Source: an uncultured Parabacteroides sp. (lineage in GTDB: Bacteria > Bacteroidota > Bacteroidia > Bacteroidales > Tannerellaceae). From it: a stretch of 64,000 bases of DNA. Below are positions 45,630 to 53,650 of the stretch, one piece after another. The notes below the pieces were generated by a model, which had not been told where the DNA came from, searched no databases, and saw only the letters and a program-made list of their open reading frames with translations. How positions within the stretch are numbered: the stretch's first letter is position 1; every line of letters starts with the position of its first letter. Both the position numbers and the translations under genes were made by a program. Location of the stretch: positions 1 through 64,000 of the forward strand of contig CAJTMR010000016.1 in assembly GCA_910577325.1 (NCBI GenBank), given 5' to 3'.

Positions 45630-45983
45630 CCGTTTTCGTAAATTCTCCGAGCCATGCCCAAAAAAAAATAGAAATCTGTCTTTGTTGTCAAGAGCCTGTT
45701 TAAGTTTTGTTCAAAAAGAACCCTCAAAGGAATGCTGAACAAAATTTGAACAGGCTCTAAATATTTTAATAATAAAGAAAATCAACCAAAGAAGGAAAGT
45801 GTATTGACAGGCAGCGAATCGTAAAGGCTTATATGAGGAAATAAACTCTCCTTCTTTTTAGTTGAAACGTTCCATGAGGTTAGTTAAAGGAAAGAAACTT
45901 TTTGACTAAAAGTTCCGTTTAACAAAAAAAGAATGCTAAATTTGCATCCTGATTAATTTATAGGAATTTATAGTGAACAAATT
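45630..45983. other. 354-bp non-coding region before thrS
   Basis: It contains the long stem-loop at 45691-45758 and a possible -7 box TAAATTTG at 45937-45944. Nothing else is seen. Confidence 0.6.
45691..45758. repeat. 23-bp-arm stem-loop of the AGAGCCTGTTTAA repeat
   Basis: Arms 45691-45713 and 45736-45758 pair over 23 bp, two of them G-T/A-C type differences, around a 22-nt loop. The left arm recurs at 6930-6957. It may end the operon transcript or be a small dispersed palindromic repeat. Confidence 0.6.
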
Positions 45984-47939
45984 ATGATAAAGATTACATT
46001 TCCGGATAATTCCGTAAAAGAATATGCCGAAGGAACGACCGCGATGCAGATTGCGGAAAGTATCAGTCCCCGTCTGGCACAGGAAGTTCTGGCAGCAAGC
46101 GTGAATGGTGAGGTTTGGGACTTGGCCCGTCCGATCAGCCAGGATGCCGCCATTAAACTTTTCAAGTGGGAAGACGAGGAAGGTAAACATGCATTCTGGC
46201 ACTCCAGTGCTCATTTGATGGCTGAAGCTTTGCAGGAGTTGTATCCTGGTATTAAGTTCGGTATCGGGCCGGCTATTGAAAACGGGTTTTATTATGATGT
46301 GGATCCGGGTGAAGCAGTTATCAAAGAAGGAGATTTCCCTGCCATCGAAGCAAAAATGCTCGAACTGGTAGCGAAGAAAGAGGAAATCAAACGTCAGGAC
46401 ATTTCGAAGGCAGATGCCATGCAAATGTTCGGTGACAGAGGCGAAGAATATAAAATAGAACTTATCAGTGAGTTGGAAGACGGTAAGATCACGACTTATA
46501 CACAGGGTTCGTTTACTGACCTGTGCCGTGGTCCGCACTTGCCGAATACCTCTTATTTGAAGGCTGTCAAGATAATGAGTGTTGCCGGTGCTTATTGGCG
46601 TGGTGACGAAAAGCGCAAGCAGTTAGTTCGTCTATATGGCATCACTTTTCCGAAGAAAAAGTTGCTGGACGAATATCTGGCATTGCTGGAAGAAGCCAAG
46701 AAGCGCGATCACCGTAAAATCGGCAAAGAACTGGAGTTGTTTACATTTTCTACGGCAGTAGGAGCAGGGCTTCCGTTGTGGTTGCCTCGTGGCACTCAGT
46801 TGCGTCTGAAGTTGGAAGATTTCTTGAAACGTATCCAGAAGAAATACGGTTACCAGCAGGTTATGACTCCGCATATCGGTGGCAAGCAATTGTATGTGAC
46901 TTCCGGACACTACGCTAAATATGGTAAAGATTCATTTCAGCCGATCCATACTCCGCAAGAGGGTGAAGAGTTCTTGTTAAAGCCAATGAACTGTCCTCAC
47001 CATTGTGAAATATTCAAATCGTTTCCGCGTTCATATAAGGACTTGCCTCTGCGTTTCGCGGAGTTCGGGACAGTGTATCGTTATGAACAAAGCGGTGAGC
47101 TGCATGGCTTGACAAGGGTGCGTGGCTTTACGCAAGATGATGCCCACCTGTTTTGTCGTCCTGACCAGTTGAAGGATGAGTTCCTGAAGGTGATGGATAT
47201 TATATTTATCATCTTTAAGGCTTTGGATTTTGAAAATTTTGAGGCACAGATTTCTCTGCGTGACAAGGTCAACCGGGATAAATACATTGGTTCGGAAGAA
47301 AATTGGGAGAAGGCCGAAAGCGCTATTATTGAAGCTTGTCAGGAAAAAGGTTTGAAAGCCAAGATCGAATATGGCGAAGCTGCTTTCTATGGTCCTAAGC
47401 TGGATTTTATGGTGAAAGATGCCATCGGTCGCCGTTGGCAGTTAGGTACGATCCAAGTTGATTATAATCTGCCGGAGCGTTTTGAGTTGGAATACACGGG
47501 TGAAGACAACAAGAAGCATCGTCCTGTTATGATTCATCGTGCACCGTTCGGTTCTATGGAACGTTTCGTTGCCGTGTTGATCGAACATACAGGAGGTAAA
47601 TTCCCGTTGTGGCTGACCCCGGATCAAGTGGCGATCTTGCCGATCAGTGAGAAGTTCAACGATTATGCTTATGAGGTGAAACGTCAACTCGAAGCCGAAG
47701 ATTTGAGTGTCTTGGTTGATGATCGTAATGAGAAAATCGGCCGTAAAATCCGTGATACGGAATTGAAACGTATACCTTATATGCTCATTGTCGGAGAGAA
47801 AGAGGCAGAAAATAATGAAGTTTCTGTAAGAAAACAGGGCGAAGGTGATAAAGGTTCAATGAAAATTACTACCTTTGCAGCGCTTTTGAAAGGTGAGATA
47901 GAGGAACAAATGAATCACTGGAAGAAAGATAATAATTAA
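45984..47939 (+). CDS. thrS: threonyl-tRNA synthetase
   Basis: The 651-residue enzyme charges tRNA-Thr. The order is TGS domain (about 1-62), editing domain with HSSAHLMAEAL (about 75-225), class II catalytic core with the zinc Cys in MNCPHHCEIF and the motif 2 region FGTVYRYEQSGELHGLTRVRG, then the anticodon-binding domain from about residue 540. It begins the thrS-infC-rpmI-rplT group, an arrangement widespread in bacteria. Confidence 0.97.
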   Translation: MIKITFPDNSVKEYAEGTTAMQIAESISPRLAQEVLAASVNGEVWDLARPISQDAAIKLFKWEDEEGKHAFWHSSAHLMAEALQELYPGIKFGIGPAIENGFYYDVDPGEAVIKEGDFPAIEAKMLELVAKKEEIKRQDISKADAMQMFGDRGEEYKIELISELEDGKITTYTQGSFTDLCRGPHLPNTSYLKAVKIMSVAGAYWRGDEKRKQLVRLYGITFPKKKLLDEYLALLEEAKKRDHRKIGKELELFTFSTAVGAGLPLWLPRGTQLRLKLEDFLKRIQKKYGYQQVMTPHIGGKQLYVTSGHYAKYGKDSFQPIHTPQEGEEFLLKPMNCPHHCEIFKSFPRSYKDLPLRFAEFGTVYRYEQSGELHGLTRVRGFTQDDAHLFCRPDQLKDEFLKVMDIIFIIFKALDFENFEAQISLRDKVNRDKYIGSEENWEKAESAIIEACQEKGLKAKIEYGEAAFYGPKLDFMVKDAIGRRWQLGTIQVDYNLPERFELEYTGEDNKKHRPVMIHRAPFGSMERFVAVLIEHTGGKFPLWLTPDQVAILPISEKFNDYAYEVKRQLEAEDLSVLVDDRNEKIGRKIRDTELKRIPYMLIVGEKEAENNEVSVRKQGEGDKGSMKITTFAALLKGEIEEQMNHWKKDNN

Positions 47940-47972
47940 TTAACTAATAGCGAGGAGAATAGATCTTTTTGA

Positions 47973-48587
47973 ATGAAGAATGACAGTCTGAAAGAACAGT
48001 ATAGAATCAACGAACGTATTCGTGTTCGGGAAGTTCGTTTAGTAGGTGATAACGTAGAACAGGGAGTTTATCCTACTTCCCAGGCATTAAAGATGGCTGA
48101 AGATCAGGGGCTCGATCTGGTTGAGATTTCACCGAATGCTGCGCCCCCCGTTTGTAGAGTTACTGATTATCAGAAATTCCTTTATCAACAGAAGAAGCGC
48201 CAGAAGGAACAGAAAGCGAAATCAGTGAAAGTGGTTGTGAAAGAGATTCGTTTCGGGCCTCAGACCGATGATCATGATTACAACTTCAAGTTGAAACATG
48301 CCAAGGGATTTTTGGAAGAAGGAGCAAAAGTAAAAGCATATGTGTTCTTTAAAGGACGTTCTATTCTTTTCAAAGAGCAAGGAGAGGTATTGTTGCTTCG
48401 TTTTGCCAATGACTTGGAGGAATACGGAAAGGTAGAACAATTGCCGGTGCTGGAAGGTAAACGTATGATTATCATGCTGACACCGAAGAAAGCCGGATCT
48501 GCCGCTGCTTCCAAACCTGCCGTTTCGAAACCGGTGGTGAAGAAGGTGGTCGTGACTCCCAAGCCAAAGACTGAAGAGTCTGAATAA
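47973..48587 (+). CDS. infC: translation initiation factor IF-3
   Basis: The 204-residue protein carries YRINERIRVREVRLVG at its N-terminus and the KEIRFGPQTDDHDYNFK region of the C-terminal domain. An Ala/Lys/Pro-rich tail (about 170-204) extends the usual length of around 180. It starts with an ordinary ATG after a GAGGAG-type ribosome site, unlike the AUU start known in E. coli. Confidence 0.96.
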   Translation: MKNDSLKEQYRINERIRVREVRLVGDNVEQGVYPTSQALKMAEDQGLDLVEISPNAAPPVCRVTDYQKFLYQQKKRQKEQKAKSVKVVVKEIRFGPQTDDHDYNFKLKHAKGFLEEGAKVKAYVFFKGRSILFKEQGEVLLLRFANDLEEYGKVEQLPVLEGKRMIIMLTPKKAGSAAASKPAVSKPVVKKVVVTPKPKTEESE

Positions 48588-48646
48588 TGAAGAAAGAAAC
48601 CACCCGATAAAGGGTGTAAAGTTTAATAATTAAAATATATTGGAAA

Positions 48647-48844
48647 ATGCCTAAGATGAAGACTAATTCCGGTGCCAAAAAAAGATTCGCTCTTACCGGA
48701 ACAGGTAAAATCAAAAGAAAACACGCTTTTAAAAGTCACATTCTGACAAAGAAGACTACAAAGCAGAAGAGAAATCTTACTCACACAGGCTTGGTTGCCA
48801 GTGTAGATGTAAGCAACGTTAAGCAGTTGCTTGGTTTGAAGTAA
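48647..48844 (+). CDS. rpmI: 50S ribosomal protein L35
   Basis: The 65-residue basic protein is of family length, starting MPKMKTNSGAKKRF and ending VKQLLGLK. It lies 59 bases after infC and 109 before rplT. Confidence 0.97.
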   Translation: MPKMKTNSGAKKRFALTGTGKIKRKHAFKSHILTKKTTKQKRNLTHTGLVASVDVSNVKQLLGLK

Positions 48845-48953
48845 TCTTTTTTAATTAAGCGAGTTTTACAAGATTTTTATTAACCGAATGTATTTAGCAA
48901 ATAAGATCATCATCCGAGAGTGATGACGCTAACATTCAAAACAGATTAGTATT

Positions 48954-49298
48954 ATGCCTAGATCAGTGAATCATGTTGCTTCAAGAGCAAAAAGAAAACG
49001 GATTTTAAAACTTACCCGTGGTTACTATGGTGCACGTAAGAATGTGTGGACCGTTGCTAAGAATACTTGGGAAAAAGGTTTGACTTATGCATTCCGTGAC
49101 CGTCGTAACAAGAAACGTAACTTCCGCGCATTGTGGATTCAGCGTATTAACGCTGCTGCCCGTCTGGAAGGTATGTCTTATTCTCGCCTGATGGGAGCTT
49201 TGCATGCAGCAGGTATCGAAATCAACCGTAAAGTTCTTGCCGACTTGGCTATGAATCATCCGGAAGCTTTCAAAGCAATCGTTGCAAAAGTTAAGTAA
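48954..49298 (+). CDS. rplT: 50S ribosomal protein L20
   Basis: The 114-residue protein starts MPRSVNHVASRAKRKRILK and contains ARKNVWTVAKN and FRALWIQRINAAAR, diagnostic of L20. A hairpin terminator follows 20 bases later. In other bacteria L20 represses its own operon through the leader; no such leader structure was identified here. Confidence 0.97.
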   Translation: MPRSVNHVASRAKRKRILKLTRGYYGARKNVWTVAKNTWEKGLTYAFRDRRNKKRNFRALWIQRINAAARLEGMSYSRLMGALHAAGIEINRKVLADLAMNHPEAFKAIVAKVK

Positions 49299-49318
49299 TT
49301 GACATATATTGCAATTGG

Positions 49319-49347
49319 AAAAAGAGCCCCTGAATGGGACTCTTTTT
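49319..49347 (+). terminator. terminator after rplT
   Basis: AAAGAG/CTCTTT and CCC/GGG stems with one mismatch, loop TGAAT, then a run of seven T. It closes the ribosomal-protein operon. Confidence 0.85.
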
Positions 49348-49359
49348 TTATGTCAAAAA

Positions 49360-49391
49360 TTTGGCGGTTTCATTCCTATTTCTTATCTTTG
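49360..49391 (+). promoter_or_regulatory. consensus Bacteroidota promoter for the small RNA
   Basis: TTTG (49360-49363), a 20-base spacer and TATCTTTG (49384-49391) fit the primary-sigma consensus TTTG-N19-21-TAnnTTTG. It follows the rplT terminator directly, and no gene lies downstream except the putative RNA. Confidence 0.65.
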
Positions 49392-49397
49392 TAATAA

Positions 49398-49631
49398 GAA
49401 AAATGAGTTAGCCGCACATGTTCGATAGGGAAACTCATCAGTTTATTTTAATTCCGAGACACAGCTCTTGTCGTCAATGGCGGGCCGCACCCTTCGGGGC
49501 ATGCTTAGCACGGCGGATTACAAAGATGGCAAAGCACTCAAATCCTGTCATACGGAGTTTGTTCATATCTACGGTGCGGCTTTCTTCACATAAGAGAGGC
49601 TTTTCTTTCGGGAGAAGCCTCTTCTTTTTTT
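49398..49631 (+). ncRNA. candidate structured small RNA, 6S-like
   Basis: A stretch of about 230 nt has its own promoter and terminator and no plausible protein. Its ends form an interrupted long stem: AGCCGCAC (49410-49417) with 49574-49581, GATA (49424-49427) with 49566-49569, and AAACTC (49431-49436) with 49555-49560. A GC-rich CCCTTCGGGG hairpin lies in the inner part. A rod with internal bulges near 200 nt is the plan of 6S RNA, which binds RNA polymerase, and GCACATGTTCG resembles the 5' part of E. coli 6S RNA. The ends are estimates. Another structured RNA is possible. Confidence 0.5.
49595..49631 (+). terminator. terminator of the small RNA
   Basis: AGAGGCTT (49595-49602) pairs with 49615-49622, followed by a T-rich tail with seven consecutive T. 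Confidence 0.75.
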
Positions 49632-49654
49632 GAAGGATTTGAGGGATCATGGCG

Positions 49655-49736
49655 GCGCATAGTAAAAACTGGGTCAGCCCGAAGACCCTGTGTTTAGGCA
49701 TAAATTTGGTGCATAGTAAAAAGGGGCGCATAGTAA
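49655..49736. repeat. three copies of G(C/T)GCATAGTAA
   Basis: Copies lie at 49655-49668, 49709-49722 and 49726-49736; the first two extend to GCATAGTAAAAA. They lie between the small RNA and the pgk terminator. Function unknown. Confidence 0.45.
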
Positions 49737-49809
49737 TCACTAATTTATATATATTTCCCACTAATTTTCTACTGGCCTCTTATTGGCTCTACACATAATG
49801 TTGTATAGA

Positions 49810-49841
49810 AAAAGGCCGCTCCTCGAAAGAAGCGGCCTTTT
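49810..49841 (-). terminator. terminator after pgk
   Basis: AAAAGGCCGCT (49810-49820) pairs perfectly with 49831-49841; on the minus strand it is followed by a U-run. It lies about 20 bases past the pgk stop. Confidence 0.85.
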
Positions 49842-49862
49842 ATTATGGATGAAAACTATTCT

Positions 49863-51134
49863 TTACTTGTAAGCTTCGCCTTTAACGGCAGCAATGCCTG
49901 GAAGAACTTTGCCTTCGATGGCTTCCAGTAAAGCACCACCACCTGTAGACACGTAAGAAACCTTATCGGCCAGACCGAACTTGTTTACACAAGCAACAGA
50001 GTCGCCCCCACCGACAAGCGAGAACGCACCGTTCTTGGTTGCTTCGGCAATGGCTTCACCAACGGCACGTGAACCGGCTGTGAAGTTGTCAAATTCGAAT
50101 ACACCTGTCGGACCGTTCCAAAGGATAGTCTTAGAGTTTTTGATTACGTTTGCATAGATTTCCATTGTCTTGGGACCAATGTCAAGTCCTTCCCATCCGT
50201 CAGGAATTTCGTTTACGTTAGCATAGTCGGATTTTGCATCGTTGCTGAAATCGTCAGCGATTTTGGCATCAACGGCCAATACTAGGTTTACACCTTTGTC
50301 TTTTGCTTTTTTCATTAAGTCAAGAGCCAAATCCAACTTGTCATCTTCGCAGATTGATTTGCCGATCTTGCCGCCCATAGCCTTTGTGAAAGTATAAGTC
50401 ATACCACCTGTTACGATCAGGTTGTCTACTTTGTTCAGCAGGTTTTCGATGATTTCGATCTTGGAAGAAACTTTGGAACCGCCCATGATGGCAGTAAACG
50501 GACGAACGATGTCGCTCATTACTTTGTCAACCGCTTTCACTTCTTTTTCCATCAGGTAACCGAACATCTTGTGGTCGGCATCGAAGTGATCGGCGATCAA
50601 TGCCGTAGATGCGTGGGCACGGTGAGCCGTACCGAAAGCGTCGTTTACATAGCAATCGGCATAAGAGGCCAATCTCTTCACGAATTCTTTCTGGTTTTCT
50701 TTGACAACTTTCTTGGCTGCTTTTTTCTCTTCGTCTGTAGCATCTTCTGCCAAACCTCTCGGCTTGCCTTCTTCTTCGGCATAAAAACGAAGGTTTTCGA
50801 GCAACAATGCTTCACCCGGTTGCAGAGCGGCAGCCTTGACGCCAGCTTCTTCGCCGATACAGTCGTTAGCAAACTGAACGTCGACACCCAGCAGTTCGGA
50901 AACATGTTTCAGGATGTGTTTCAGTGAATATTTGTCAGTAACGCCTTTCGGACGTCCCAAATGAGAACCGATGATTACGCTACCGCCGTCAGCCAAAATC
51001 TTTTTCAGCGTAGGAAGAGCAGCACGGATACGAGTGTCGTCTGTGATGTTGAAGTTTTCGTCCAAAGGGACGTTGAAGTCAACTCTTACAAATGCCTTTT
51101 TGCCGGCAAAATTGAAATTGTCAATTGATTGCAT
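49863..51134 (-). CDS. pgk: phosphoglycerate kinase
   Basis: The 423-residue glycolytic enzyme transfers phosphate from 1,3-bisphosphoglycerate to ADP. I chose the start MQSIDNFNF at 51134; an upstream in-frame extension covers the promoter region. Motifs seen: KKAFVRVDFNVPLD, IGSHLGRPKG, AIMGGSKVSSK, LWNGPTGVFEF and GGGDSVACV. An insertion-like acidic/lysine stretch (ATDEEKKAAKKVVKENQ) lies near residues 130-147. A possible -7 box (TAAGTTTG, minus strand) is at 51182-51189. Confidence 0.96.
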   Translation of the reverse strand: MQSIDNFNFAGKKAFVRVDFNVPLDENFNITDDTRIRAALPTLKKILADGGSVIIGSHLGRPKGVTDKYSLKHILKHVSELLGVDVQFANDCIGEEAGVKAAALQPGEALLLENLRFYAEEEGKPRGLAEDATDEEKKAAKKVVKENQKEFVKRLASYADCYVNDAFGTAHRAHASTALIADHFDADHKMFGYLMEKEVKAVDKVMSDIVRPFTAIMGGSKVSSKIEIIENLLNKVDNLIVTGGMTYTFTKAMGGKIGKSICEDDKLDLALDLMKKAKDKGVNLVLAVDAKIADDFSNDAKSDYANVNEIPDGWEGLDIGPKTMEIYANVIKNSKTILWNGPTGVFEFDNFTAGSRAVGEAIAEATKNGAFSLVGGGDSVACVNKFGLADKVSYVSTGGGALLEAIEGKVLPGIAAVKGEAYK

Positions 51135-51221
51135 AACTCTTATATTTAAGTTCTGTATTAAAATATCACGCTTAGCGGACGCAAACTTACACAAAATATT
51201 CTATATTCGTTCGGAACAAGC

Positions 51222-51715
51222 GTGTTTTTTACAAGGTGACCGCACCAAAATCATAAAGCGTCCATCTGTTTTCACCACCGATACGGACTAACTACATAAA
51301 TGTTTTTGCAAAAACAACTATCATACTATCATATTCGTCTGTATATCGGTTTAAACCAATATGTTATGGCATGATAGTTGCCGTTTTTAACTATCATTCA
51401 TCTATCACACCTATCATAGTTAAAAACGATAACATCCTGTGTATCAATTATACGATAAAAACAGAGACCGTCCGGAAACAGGTGCAAAACATGTTAAAAC
51501 GGCTTCTTTTTTCATCAAGACAGGCTTTTCTTTTGTCAAAAACGGCTTGCAAAGCCGTTTGAGACCCGGATCTGCATCTCTCCCGCACCTTTGCGAGACC
51601 TTTGCGGGATGTTTATTTGCCATGTTGGATGCGCTTTTATGCCCAGTTTTTGCATCTTTTTTCGCCGATGGCTATCGGATAGCAATTTTTGGTGCGGCCG
51701 CCTTGGTGTTTTTTA
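51222..51715. repeat. 10-bp target-site duplication around copy B
   Basis: GTGTTTTTTA occurs immediately left (51222-51231) and immediately right (51706-51715) of the element. The match is perfect. Confidence 0.85.
51232..51705 (+). mobile_element. MITE-like element, copy B (474 bp, short form)
   Basis: Terminal inverted repeats start CAAGGTGACCGCACCAAAA on the left and, read from the right, CAAGGCGGCCGCACCAAAA. Perfect 10-bp duplications flank it. The left 430 or so bases align with copy C, then it jumps to the last 30 or so bases, lacking about 215 bases of the right half. No transposase is encoded, so it must have been moved by an enzyme acting in trans. Confidence 0.85.
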
Positions 51716-51759
51716 TCCTCTTATTGTCACTCCAAGTTTAACACTATGAGTTAACCTTC

Positions 51760-51798
51760 GTAAAGCATAGCTTTACAGGTCAAAAAGCATAGCTTTAC
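51760..51798. repeat. paired short palindromes AAAGCATAGCTTTAC
   Basis: GTAAAGCATAGCTTTAC (51760-51776) is nearly self-complementary, and AAAGCATAGCTTTAC recurs at 51784-51798. A further palindrome TTACGGTCCGTAA overlaps at 51795-51807. Confidence 0.45.
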
Positions 51799-51885
51799 GG
51801 TCCGTAAGGCATCTCTATGGAAAAACGGTCGACGGATTATCCGTGAGGGATACTGTTTTGTCGTGTTCGAGCAAGCAGGTCCTTG

Positions 51886-52356
51886 TTATGAACCTGCTTC
51901 TAATTTGAATCGGATTCTGAACCTGCCGTTGGCATAATCCGTACTGATGATTTTGAATTTACCGATTTCGGAAGTATTGCCCACGTGAGTGCCGATGCAG
52001 GCACATGTGTCATAATCGCCGATCTTGACTATTCTCAGCGTTTCGCTTGCATCTTCGGGAAGTTTGCTTAGATCGACTTCTGGCGGGATGTCGTTTCTGT
52101 TTGTAAAGAAGGAGGATACCGGAAGGTGTAGTCCGATGATTTCGTTCACTTTCTGTTCTATGGCGACGATGTCGTCGTTTGTAGGCGCTTTCCCTAACTG
52201 GTAATCGCATTTGCTTTTGCGTCTTTCTATATGGCTGTTTTTTGAACGTGGACAACCGAACATTTGTACCATCGTCTGGTTCAAAATATGTTCTGCCGTG
52301 TGCATCGGCGGATACTCCTGTTTGTTGTGTTCGTTTAATTGGACTTCTTGTTCCAT
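51886..52356 (-). CDS. AlaX-like tRNA editing-domain protein
   Basis: The 156-residue protein is a free-standing version of the editing domain shared by threonyl- and alanyl-tRNA synthetases. Metal ligands are in HTAEHILN (His19, His23) and CIGTHVG. Such proteins hydrolyse mischarged aminoacyl-tRNAs, typically Ser-tRNA-Ala. The length fits a small AlaX class. Its start overlaps the end of the double-GNAT gene by 22 bases, so they are probably translated together. Confidence 0.82.
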   Translation of the reverse strand: MEQEVQLNEHNKQEYPPMHTAEHILNQTMVQMFGCPRSKNSHIERRKSKCDYQLGKAPTNDDIVAIEQKVNEIIGLHLPVSSFFTNRNDIPPEVDLSKLPEDASETLRIVKIGDYDTCACIGTHVGNTSEIGKFKIISTDYANGRFRIRFKLEAGS

Positions 52357-53423
52357 TGTTCTATTTCTTTCTTTAATATACTGTATACATTAATATTCAC
52401 ATATTCGCCGGATACCAACAATTCGCCTTCCCGTTCCGTGCCTTCCAGTGTGAATCCCAAACGCTTCGGGATGGCGTTGCTCGAAGAGTTGCCGACGGCA
52501 CACCGGATTTGGATGCGGTTCATGTTCCGTTCGCGGACTGCCTGTCGGCAGAGATAACGGACGGCGTGTGTGGCAATCCCTTTTCCTCGGTAAGCGGGGA
52601 GCAGCCAGTAGCCTATTTCCGTACGTTGGTTGGGAATATCGGAAAAATGGAAACCTGCCAGTCCGCAGAGTGTTCCCTTTTGTTCCAAAACATAGACCGG
52701 ATCGCGCTGTTCGTAAGGAATTGCCAATACGGATTGCAAGAATCCCTGTTCGTCTGCGACATTTTTCAGCCCGTCGACAAATGGTAGCCAGATACGTAGG
52801 TCTTCCCGGTTTTTGTCAATCGCTTCGAAGACCGGGACGGCGTCCTCTAAAGTCGCTTCCCTGATTGTATAATCGGAAATACCGATGGAATAGGAGTGAG
52901 GGCGGATCGTCTTTTCAAAAGCTTTCCTTGCGCTATTGTTCCTGTAGTACACTTCACCACAGTATTTGAACTCCAATGTGTCGATCAGGCGAAGCATGTA
53001 AGCATTGTCATATTTTGTGTCCACGCGGAAGTTGTAGACTCCTTTCTTACGGCTTACTTCCTCGGCTTGTAACATAAACTGTTTGGCCATGCCCTGCCGT
53101 TTCATCTCGTCTGCAACGGCCAACCGGTGGACGATGACATAAGGCAAGTCGTTCGACCATTTGCCTTCTATATTTTTGTAAGCAGGTTCACCGTCAAATG
53201 AGATCACTCCGTATGCGATAACTTGGTCTTCCCTGTAAATGACGTACCCGTTTCCGTTCTGTATGTCTTGGCAGATATGTTCGATAGTCGGGTAGCTTTC
53301 GTCCCATTGCTGACTTCCAAGACGTTTCATTTGGGATTTGGCTTGTCCGATGATTTGCCAGATTCGCTCGATATCTGTCTCTTTTGCTTTTCGGAATATG
53401 CAGGATATGTTAGAGGTTGCCAT
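52335..53423 (-). CDS. two-domain GNAT N-acetyltransferase
   Basis: The 362-residue protein joins two acetyltransferase domains. The first (about 8-170) has the acetyl-CoA loop in RQGMAKQFMLQAEE. The second (about 183-350) resembles RimJ/RimL, with YRGKGIATHAVRYLCRQA and the C-terminal LGFTLEGTEREGEL. RimL-type enzymes acetylate protein or small-molecule amines; the substrate is unknown. The gene overlaps the AlaX-like gene that follows it. Confidence 0.85.
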   Translation of the reverse strand: MATSNISCIFRKAKETDIERIWQIIGQAKSQMKRLGSQQWDESYPTIEHICQDIQNGNGYVIYREDQVIAYGVISFDGEPAYKNIEGKWSNDLPYVIVHRLAVADEMKRQGMAKQFMLQAEEVSRKKGVYNFRVDTKYDNAYMLRLIDTLEFKYCGEVYYRNNSARKAFEKTIRPHSYSIGISDYTIREATLEDAVPVFEAIDKNREDLRIWLPFVDGLKNVADEQGFLQSVLAIPYEQRDPVYVLEQKGTLCGLAGFHFSDIPNQRTEIGYWLLPAYRGKGIATHAVRYLCRQAVRERNMNRIQIRCAVGNSSSNAIPKRLGFTLEGTEREGELLVSGEYVNINVYSILKKEIEQWNKKSN

Positions 53424-53650
53424 TTGTCTTTTGAATTTGTTGTTAATGAAACTCCAAAGGTAGTTTTTTTATTCTTTCAATAAAGAAACCGGTTTGATTT
53501 TTTCGTTTTATGATTCGGAATGGCTTTTTGAATCAGATTTATCGTCCAGATGGGGAAGATAGCTGGTCGCTTACGTGTTTTTGGGAACAAAAGGCCGGAG
53601 AAAAGCTTTTTTGTTTTACATTTGTCTGTCGGAAACAAACTGAAGTAGAA

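Larger units (their letters stand above)
51135..51885. other. 751-bp non-coding region upstream of pgk
   Basis: It holds the pgk promoter region, MITE-like copy B (51232-51705) with its target duplications, and two short repeats at 51760-51798. No credible gene. Confidence 0.7.

Noticed and set aside
49474..49761. A 95-codon minus-strand frame over the small-RNA region
   Set aside because: It runs antisense through a promoter-terminator unit with paired RNA ends and lacks family features. A structured RNA explains the conservation better.
51232..51705. Possible retron or group II intron remnant
   Set aside because: No reverse transcriptase or domain V-like structure was found; the terminal repeats and target duplications point to DNA transposition.
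53510..53650. 47-codon N-terminal extension of the DUF6377-like regulator
   Set aside because: The downstream ATG at 53651 opens directly with a signal peptide, while the extension would bury it.
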